From the NCBI GenBank assembly GCA_963716735.1, contig OY970321.1, forward strand, positions 2,232,001 to 2,296,000: a stretch of DNA of 64,000 bases, read 5' to 3'. Shown here one piece after another: positions 59,043 to 64,000 of this stretch (within the stretch, counting starts at the first letter, position 1; each line of letters starts with the position of its first letter). The stretch is from VRUE01 sp963716735 (GTDB taxonomy: Bacteria; Actinomycetota; Thermoleophilia; Solirubrobacterales; 70-9). The translations under genes and the position numbers were made by a program. A model generated the notes under the pieces. The model was not told the origin of the DNA, made no database searches, and worked only from the letters and a program-made list of their open reading frames with translations.

Positions 59043-59201
59043 GACGCTTCGCTACCCGGAAACAAAGCATTATCTGCCAGCGTGGAGAGGCGGTCCAGGG
59101 CGGAAAGGACCCGCCTCAGCCCTCCTCGCCGCCCAAGCGCTGAGCGGACTAACATGCCACTCTCGCACGCCTGTGCGTGACGCGACCACATCGCAGAACA
59201 G

Positions 59202-59275
59202 GCGCCCGTAGCTCAGTTGGATAGAGCGTCGGTCTACGAAACCGAAGGTCACAGGTTCGAATCCTGTCGGGCGCG
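59202..59275 (+). tRNA. tRNA-Arg (ACG)
   Basis: Acceptor GCGCCCG/CGGGCGC, D-loop AGCTCAGTTGGATAGAGC, anticodon loop CTACGAA (anticodon ACG), T-loop GGTTCGAATCC, discriminator G; CCA not encoded. It marks the probable left end of an integrative element. Confidence 0.97.
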
Positions 59276-59586
59276 TTCGGTGAAACCCGCTTGTGAAGCG
59301 GGTTTCCGCGTTTTCGGGGGTCACTCGAATAGTGCGAGATTGTCGCTGGGGCAACGCCTGGGGCAATGTGAGGTCGGAGCGACGTCTGATCCCAGGCCTT
59401 GCGCCGGGCTGCTGGTCCACCTACGTTCGCCGCGAAAACGCGAATAGAAGCGCCCCGGCGGCGCGCTAACGCCCCGGGGCCGGCACCGAAGTAGAAGCCT
59501 TCGATGCGAGAGAGACGGTACCGCCGTGGCGTTTCGACGGCGGCATCCCTGGCGGCTCTTTCGGTGCCCGACCGAAAGGAGACGCC
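59276..59586. other. Non-coding leader of the element behind tRNA-Arg
   Basis: 311 bp without a convincing gene. It holds an 11-bp stem (GAAACCCGCTT / AAGCGGGTTTC, 59282-59306), likely the tRNA transcript end. Two TGGGGCAA boxes (around 59347 and 59359) could be integrase arm sites, and GC-rich hairpins lie near 59460. GAAAGGAG at the right end is the ribosome site of the next gene. Confidence 0.4.
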
Positions 59587-59991
59587 ATGCACCATCCAAC
59601 CGCCACGCTCACGGGCGAGAAGCGAGACGCCGTCTATGGGTTCCTGGTCGAACATCTGGGCGCCCTCGGCGACGTGCGCACTGCGATCGACCGCGGGGAA
59701 TTCGACACGGCCAGGCGGCTCGCCAGGGAGTTCGCCGAGGACTTCCGCCTGCTCAACGACCTTGGCTGGGGTCCCGACGAGCGCTCCGAGGTCCCGCTGA
59801 CGATTCCGTCCGGGGAGCTGGCCGCGATCTTCGAGCGCCTGCGAGCCGACGCCAGGGGCGCGCTGACTGAGCGGACGGACGAGCGCGAATCCCGCGAAGA
59901 CGACGAAGCGAGCCGCCGTCGCTATCACCTCACTCTCGACACGGGCACGGAGCTGCTGCTCGAGCTCCGCACCCGCCGGGGGTCGATATGA
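59587..59991 (+). CDS. Unknown small acidic protein of the integrative element
   Basis: 134 residues with a strong GGAG ribosome site. It is helical (AVYGFLVEHLGALGDVRTAI; FDTARRLAREFAEDFRLLND) and then turns very charged (TERTDERESREDDEASRRR) before a short beta tail (YHLTLDTGTELLLELRTRRG). No family recognised. Its stop overlaps the SSB-like gene start (ATGA), the first link in a four-gene coupled chain. Confidence 0.6.
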   Translation: MHHPTATLTGEKRDAVYGFLVEHLGALGDVRTAIDRGEFDTARRLAREFAEDFRLLNDLGWGPDERSEVPLTIPSGELAAIFERLRADARGALTERTDERESREDDEASRRRYHLTLDTGTELLLELRTRRGSI

Positions 59992-60377
59992 GTGCCGCAG
60001 ACCACCGGGCGCCGTTCCCAGCACCGGCCCCGCCGGAGATCAACCACGCCGTCCTCACCGGCAGGCTGAGCGCCGACCCCCAGGAGGGGCGGAACCCGGC
60101 GGGCGATCGCGTCACTCTCCTGCGAGTCGAGTTCCCAGTGATCGACCCCGACCACCCGCCGTCGCTCTGGAGATGCGCCGCGTTTCTGGTCGAAGTGCCC
60201 GCCGGTCGTTCCGGGCGGGACATCGAAGAGTTGCGCGGCGGCTCCCCGGTCCTGGCCGCGGGTCAGCTCAGCGACCGCTGGACGATCGAGGGCGGGCATA
60301 CGAGCCGCTGCGGTGTGATCGTCGCGGCCCAGGTCAAGGCCGGGCCGCCCGAGATCCCCGATGGGCTGCTCCTGTGA
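59988..60377 (+). CDS. SSB-like OB-fold protein
   Basis: 129 residues. INHAVLTGRLSADPQEGRNP, GDRVTLLRVEFPV, LWRCAAFLVEVPAGR, SPVLAAGQLSDRW and CGVIVAAQVKAG follow the strand order of single-stranded DNA-binding proteins, but the acidic C-terminal tail of housekeeping SSB is missing. It is probably an element-encoded OB-fold protein for DNA transfer or replication. It overlaps neighbours at both ends (ATGA, GTGA). Confidence 0.6.
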   Translation: MSAADHRAPFPAPAPPEINHAVLTGRLSADPQEGRNPAGDRVTLLRVEFPVIDPDHPPSLWRCAAFLVEVPAGRSGRDIEELRGGSPVLAAGQLSDRWTIEGGHTSRCGVIVAAQVKAGPPEIPDGLLL

Positions 60378-60664
60378 ACCACTCAGCCGAGGTCGCCGCC
60401 CAATTCGGCCGCAACCTCGCCCGTTGCCGCAAGCGCGCCGGACTTTCCCAAGAAGAGCTCGGCTCTCGCGCCGGGCTCCATCGCACGGCGATCGGGTTGT
60501 CGGAGCGAGGAGCGCGGACGCCGAAGGTCGACACGATCGTCAGGCTCGCGGGCGCCGTCTCGGTCCCGGTGAGGGACCTTCTCGCCGGCATCAAGTGGAC
60601 GCCGGGACACGTGGAGGTCGTGGAGGGACGCTTCGAGGTGGCCGAGCCGCAGCAGATGCCGTGA
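60374..60664 (+). CDS. XRE-family HTH regulator, copy 1
   Basis: 96 residues from GTG 60374. FGRNLARCRKRAGLSQEELG, SRAGLHRTAIGLSERGART and PKVDTIVRLAGAVSVPVRDL make a complete HTH_3 domain of Cro/CI type, plus a short C-terminal tail. It overlaps the upstream and downstream genes by 4 bp each. It is paralogous to the next gene. Confidence 0.85.
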   Translation: MNHSAEVAAQFGRNLARCRKRAGLSQEELGSRAGLHRTAIGLSERGARTPKVDTIVRLAGAVSVPVRDLLAGIKWTPGHVEVVEGRFEVAEPQQMP

Positions 60665-60960
60665 CCTTCCGGGCCCGGTTCGCCGAGAACTTGATCGGTC
60701 TCCGCAAGCGTGCGGGCCTCACCCAGGAAGGGCTGGCGATCCGCGCCTCGCTCAGCCGCGACGCGATCCGGAAGTATGAGCGGCAGGTCAATGTCCCGAC
60801 TCTGGATGTCGTCGTCAGGCTCGGCGGCGCGCTCTCGGTCCCACCCGCCGACCTGTTCGACGGCATCGCCTACAGGCCAAGCTTTGTCGGTACGGGGGAG
60901 GGGCGGTACGAGATCGCGGTATGCCCATCGCCGAACGAAGGGCGGACGCGCGACGAGTGA
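60661..60960 (+). CDS. XRE-family HTH regulator, copy 2
   Basis: 99 residues from GTG 60661. FRARFAENLIGLRKRAGLTQ, EGLAIRASLSRDAIRKYERQ and VPTLDVVVRLGGALSVPPAD repeat the HTH_3 fold of the preceding protein. DLFDGIAYRP ends the domain and a polar tail follows. Two tandem, coupled XRE proteins suggest a heterodimer or two-operator switch controlling the element. Iterons and integrase lie downstream. Confidence 0.85.
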   Translation: MTFRARFAENLIGLRKRAGLTQEGLAIRASLSRDAIRKYERQVNVPTLDVVVRLGGALSVPPADLFDGIAYRPSFVGTGEGRYEIAVCPSPNEGRTRDE

Positions 60961-61342
60961 TGACGAGTCGCGCGGTGGCACCGATAGGGCGAAGATCAGC
61001 AGAGCCACGGCGAGGCTGACGAACGCGGGGCGCCCCGCAAGCTCAGCAGCGATTGCGCACTTTCGACAAGGATCGATCTCGACGTATAGAAGTCAGCGCG
61101 GCGCGGTCGTCGCAATGCCAGACGGCAAGCGGCTTTGCGGTGCTGATGCCCTGGGAAGAACGAACCGCAGTGCGAACCGCAGAACGAACCTCAGTGCGAA
61201 CTACAGAGCGAACCGCAGTGCGAACTGTTCCGGCAGGGTCTGAGACGCCCCCCCAATCCCTCCTGTTAACGTCTTGTCCGACAACGCAAAACGGGGCGGC
61301 GCCGCGCAAACGGCCCGCCCCCGGCTCACGAGGTACTAGCTC
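60961..61342. other. Non-coding region with iterons upstream of the integrase
   Basis: 382 bp with no supported gene; short frames through it are low-complexity readings of the repeat. It contains five 12-bp iterons, then an AT-richer GTTAACGTCTTG segment and a GGGGCGG / CCGCCCC inverted repeat just before the integrase. It could be the element's control or replication region. Confidence 0.5.
61162..61221. repeat. Five tandem 12-bp iterons
   Basis: Units GAACCGCAGTGC, GAACCGCAGAAC, GAACCTCAGTGC, GAACTACAGAGC, GAACCGCAGTGC, head to tail, with a partial sixth. The 12-bp phase is just over one helical turn. They could be binding sites for one of the XRE proteins, the integrase or a replication initiator. 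Confidence 0.9.
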
Positions 61343-62533
61343 ATGAGCAGTTTCCAGGATACGTCGGCCCCTGCGGCCGGTCCAGGCTGTGGCGACAAGC
61401 GCCGGCTGGTCAAGACCAAGACGCCGGGCGTCTTCAAGCGGCTCGGTGCCGACGGCGGCGTGATTGGTTACGTCTGCGTCTTCCGCAGCGCCGGCAGGCA
61501 GCGCAAGCGCAGCGCTCGCACCTACGAGAAGGCGCGGCGGATCAAGCGCGAGAGCGAGACCGACCGTGACCGCGGCGAGCTGCAAGAGCGCACGACGATC
61601 ACGTTCCTGCGCTACCTGGACGAGTGGGTCAAGCGCTACCGCGGCCAGGGTCGCCGCGGCTTCCGCGAGAACACCCGCGACGAATACCGTCGGCTGATCC
61701 GGATCTACGCCCGCCCGTACTTCTCCGGCAGGCTGAAGTTGGCCGAGCTGACCACCTACCAGCTCGCCCGCTTCCTCGACTGGCTCGCCGACGAGGAGGA
61801 GCAAGGCAGGCGCCTCAGCGATCGCACGATTGCCAACGCCGTAATGCCGATCCGCGCAGCGCTGGCAACTGCCAAGCGCGAGGGTCTGATCCGCTACAAC
61901 CCTGCCCAGGGCCTCGCGCTGCCCCACCGCGAGCAAGTGACGGGCGAGACCGATGAGATCAAGGTCTTCAGCCGCAAGCAGCTCGTCGCGATTCTGGCGA
62001 TGACCCCCGACCGCCACCGGCCGCTGTTTGAGCTGCTGGCGAGCTGTGGCCTCCGGATCAGCGAGGCGATCGCCCTCCAGCGTCTCCACCTTCAGCTTGA
62101 CGATCCAGAGCCTGAGGTCTGCGTCCGACGCGCCATCGTCCGCGAACGAATCGAGCCGCCAAAGAGCAGGCACGGCCGCCGCGAGGTTCGCCTACCGGCC
62201 TCCGTGGCGGTCGGCCTGCGCGATCATCTCGCCACCCAGACCGACCAGGACTCGACCGCCCTCGCCTTCACCAACGAAGCCGGAGGCCCGCTCGACCCCA
62301 ACAACCTCCGCCGTCGCGTCCTCAAGCCGCTCGCAGAGGGGGTCGGCGCCCCCTGGGCGGGCTTCCACACGTTCCGCCACACCTTCGCCTCCCTCCACCT
62401 CAGCCAGGGCACGAACCTGCTCCAGCTAAGCCGCGCCCTCGGCCACCACTCGCCCGCGTTCACGCTGACCCGCTACACGCATCTGCTGCCGGGGGATGAG
62501 GCCCCCGCGCTCGATCTAGAAGGTCGCACCTAG
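61343..62533 (+). CDS. Tyrosine recombinase / integrase
   Basis: 396 residues. The N-terminal basic arm-binding region (VFRSAGRQRKRSARTYEKAR) and SAM-like core-binding domain (TFLRYLDEWVKRYRGQ) precede the catalytic domain. Its residues are Arg in SCGLRISEAIALQ (~237), Lys in PPKSRHGRREV, HTFRHTF (~340-345), LGHHSP and the nucleophile Tyr in TRYTHLL (~377); all are intact. It probably integrates the element at the tRNA-Arg 3' end. It lies 2 kb from the tRNA, further than usual. Confidence 0.95.
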   Translation: MSSFQDTSAPAAGPGCGDKRRLVKTKTPGVFKRLGADGGVIGYVCVFRSAGRQRKRSARTYEKARRIKRESETDRDRGELQERTTITFLRYLDEWVKRYRGQGRRGFRENTRDEYRRLIRIYARPYFSGRLKLAELTTYQLARFLDWLADEEEQGRRLSDRTIANAVMPIRAALATAKREGLIRYNPAQGLALPHREQVTGETDEIKVFSRKQLVAILAMTPDRHRPLFELLASCGLRISEAIALQRLHLQLDDPEPEVCVRRAIVRERIEPPKSRHGRREVRLPASVAVGLRDHLATQTDQDSTALAFTNEAGGPLDPNNLRRRVLKPLAEGVGAPWAGFHTFRHTFASLHLSQGTNLLQLSRALGHHSPAFTLTRYTHLLPGDEAPALDLEGRT

Positions 62534-62596
62534 CGGAACGTTCATCCTTCTCGACCGACCGGGAACTGAATTACGCTAGACAGAGGTTCTTTCGCC

Positions 62597-63571
62597 ATGG
62601 CTACCGCAGAGATGATCCAAGAGTTGATCCGCGCCCACGTCACCGGGGACGTTGATCGATTCCGCCAGATTGCCCTCCAGGTCGCTTCCCGAGAGGCGCG
62701 ATCCGGGCATCGACTCGCCGCAGGCAAAATCCGAGATCTCCTCGATCAGCCCCCCTCGGAGCCGCTCGCGAGCCCGACTCCGATCATGCGACCCTCGCGG
62801 GATCTGGCGGGCATCCTCTCTGCCTCCTACCCCGAGCTCAGTCTCCGTGACATCGTCCTCGAGGGAGAGGCAGAACGTGCCTTTGCTCGCATCCTCAATG
62901 AGCAGCAACAGGTTGGCAGGCTTGCCGAATGGGGTCTGCCCCCGCGCCGTCGCCTCCTCCTTCATGGTCCTCCGGGTTGCGGCAAGACGCTTGGGGCTGG
63001 GGTCCTCGCTGGAGAGCTCTCCCTTCCTCTTTTTCGCGTCCGTGTAGAGACCCTTTTTTCACGCTTCATGGGTGAGACGGCTACTTTTCTTAGCGAGATA
63101 TTCGCCCAGGCCGCTCACAAACGCGGCGTGTACCTATTCGATGAGTTTGACTCGATTGGGAAGCACCGCGCCGACGACAATGATGTCGGTGAGGCTCGCC
63201 GTATCGTCAGCACCTTTCTTCAGTTGCTGGATGCCGACGAAAGTGACTCCATATTGATTGCAGCGACGAACGAGCGCGGCTCGATTGATCGCGCTCTTTT
63301 TCGACGCTTTGACGATGTCGTTCCCCTCGATCTGCCTAGCCGGAAAGCTCTCAGCTCTCTCCTCAGCCTCCGCACCGCCACCTATGGCTTCAATGCCCGG
63401 GCCGTCGGCGAACTCGCCAAGAAAGCCGATGGGCTCTCATACGCCGATGTAACTGTCGCCGTTGTCGATGCGGTCAAGGAGATGGTCCTCGACGGTCGAG
63501 AGTCCCTGCGTCCTGCCGATGTCTCTGCAGCGCTTGCTGAGATTGCTCGCCAGCGTACTCCGGCAGCGTAG
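62597..63571 (+). CDS. AAA+ ATPase paired with the downstream protein
   Basis: 324 residues. The AAA+ core has RLLLHGPPGCGKT (Walker A 124-131), VYLFDEFDSIG (Walker B ~178-187), ILIAATN (sensor 1) and DRALFRRFDD with the Arg finger. The small helical lid ends the protein. The N-terminal ~100 residues are helical (MIQELIRAHVTGDVDRFRQI). It resembles the single-domain AAA ATPases encoded just before S8 subtilases; its stop meets the next start. Codon use and lower GC differ from the chromosome, fitting element cargo. Confidence 0.88.
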   Translation: MATAEMIQELIRAHVTGDVDRFRQIALQVASREARSGHRLAAGKIRDLLDQPPSEPLASPTPIMRPSRDLAGILSASYPELSLRDIVLEGEAERAFARILNEQQQVGRLAEWGLPPRRRLLLHGPPGCGKTLGAGVLAGELSLPLFRVRVETLFSRFMGETATFLSEIFAQAAHKRGVYLFDEFDSIGKHRADDNDVGEARRIVSTFLQLLDADESDSILIAATNERGSIDRALFRRFDDVVPLDLPSRKALSSLLSLRTATYGFNARAVGELAKKADGLSYADVTVAVVDAVKEMVLDGRESLRPADVSAALAEIARQRTPAA

Positions 63572-64000
63572 ATGGCAGACGAACTCAACCACCTACCGCT
63601 TCCACCGCCGGAGCCTGAACCACATGTACAGCCTGGGTTCCCGGGTTTAGAGCGGCGGATCCCTATGAGAGATCCGCGAGTTCACGCCGAGGATCTACAG
63701 GGACAGCTCAATACGCTTGAGCACCGACTTGCTGAGATTGGCTCCGAGCCTCGGCCAGAGCGTTCGGAAGGATTTCTTTATGCAGCGAGCTTCGCTAAAG
63801 AGTCTGATCCGCGCGTTGAGAGCCTCTCTGACAAGCACACTGATACGGAGTTGGTTGACTACAACGACGAGCAGCGCCGCGCCCTCGTTTACACCTCGCG
63901 GCCAAAAGCCAGGGCACTCCGGAGGAAGATCGCTCAGTATGGAGATGTCGAGGACACGACGGAGAAGGGCGAGCCTCGAAACCGTCCACTGATCGCTCCT
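63572..64000 (+). CDS. N-terminal part of a probable S8-type peptidase (runs off window)
   Basis: The ATG overlaps the last base pair of the ATPase stop, and the frame stays open for 143 codons to the edge. A Pro-rich start is followed by RDPRVHAEDLQGQLNTLEHR, EGFLYAASFAKESDPRVESL, ELVDYNDEQRRALVYTSRPK and ALRRKIAQYGDVEDTTEKGE. This matches my recollection of the prodomain of subtilases coupled to AAA ATPases, but the catalytic domain lies outside, so the call rests on context. An alternative is any effector partner of the ATPase. Confidence 0.5.
   Translation, partial: MADELNHLPLPPPEPEPHVQPGFPGLERRIPMRDPRVHAEDLQGQLNTLEHRLAEIGSEPRPERSEGFLYAASFAKESDPRVESLSDKHTDTELVDYNDEQRRALVYTSRPKARALRRKIAQYGDVEDTTEKGEPRNRPLIAP

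Noticed and set aside
61162..61221. CRISPR array
   Set aside because: The units are contiguous 12-mers without spacers; no Cas gene or true repeat-spacer array was seen in the window.
61053..61346. Plus-strand frame with RTAVRTAERT repeats before the integrase
   Set aside because: It only reads through the 12-bp iterons, whose length is a multiple of three; no start signal or homology.

Overview
The window is high-GC DNA with actinobacterial features: many GTG and TTG starts, apparently leaderless genes, an Lhr helicase, a CIRCE-controlled groES-groEL operon and a two-cluster FdxA-type ferredoxin. Several secreted families (GGxGxD repeat proteins, NHL propellers, clan GH-A-like proteins, Ig-like secreted proteins) suggest a Thermoleophilia / Solirubrobacterales-like bacterium. 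That placement is inferred from gene content, not from a marker gene tree.

Region 1 (1-16.8 kb) is a surface-polysaccharide locus. It holds family 2 and family 4 glycosyltransferases, a polysaccharide pyruvyl transferase, a WecE/RffA-type aminotransferase with a WecD/RffC-type acetyltransferase (together a route to dTDP-Fuc4NAc), a DPM1/ArnC-like polyprenyl-phosphate glycosyltransferase, a GT-C-like membrane protein, a PP-loop SGGVDS protein, an initiating polyprenyl glycosylphosphotransferase and a Wzy/O-antigen ligase-like protein. A secreted Ser/Gly-rich anchored protein and a GH-A-like protein follow.

Region 2 (16.8-45.9 kb) is mostly chromosomal core. It contains lhr, with two palindromic repeats inside its reading frame, an abnormal-spindle-like secreted protein, a Crp/Fnr regulator, pcm, two tandem GGxGxD repeat proteins, an ASCH protein, an SRPBCC protein, CIRCE-groES-groEL, a GH26-like protein, an SDR, a ferredoxin, an acyl-CoA dehydrogenase, an Mrp ATPase, a cyclophilin and a K+ channel. 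A methyltransferase, a frameshifted TolB-like lipoprotein, an MFS transporter, an ALO-type oxidase, a fold-III PLP enzyme and tRNA-Ser(UGA) complete it.

Region 3 (45.9-48 kb) is a small accessory patch behind tRNA-Ser(GCU): two membrane/coiled-coil proteins, a leaderless HTH gene whose start lies in a palindrome, and a GIY-YIG nuclease-like gene. Region 4 (48-53.5 kb) holds an NHL protein, a cytochrome P450, pyruvate kinase, a hotdog thioesterase and a crotonase.

Region 5 (53.5-59.0 kb) is the most unusual. Two convergent, translationally coupled gene sets face each other: unknown protein, STAS-GHKL ATPase and STAS-like DUF4325 protein on the plus strand; unknown protein, HExxH metallopeptidase, dCTP deaminase and P-loop nucleotide-kinase-like protein on the minus strand. 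Partner-switch-type signalling beside dCTP-consuming and proteolytic enzymes makes this a candidate undescribed stress or antiphage system. Region 6 (59.2-64 kb) starts at tRNA-Arg(ACG) and looks like the left end of an integrative element: coupled small genes (unknown, SSB-like, two XRE regulators), five 12-bp iterons, a tyrosine integrase, and an AAA+ ATPase followed by the start of what is probably its partner protease.
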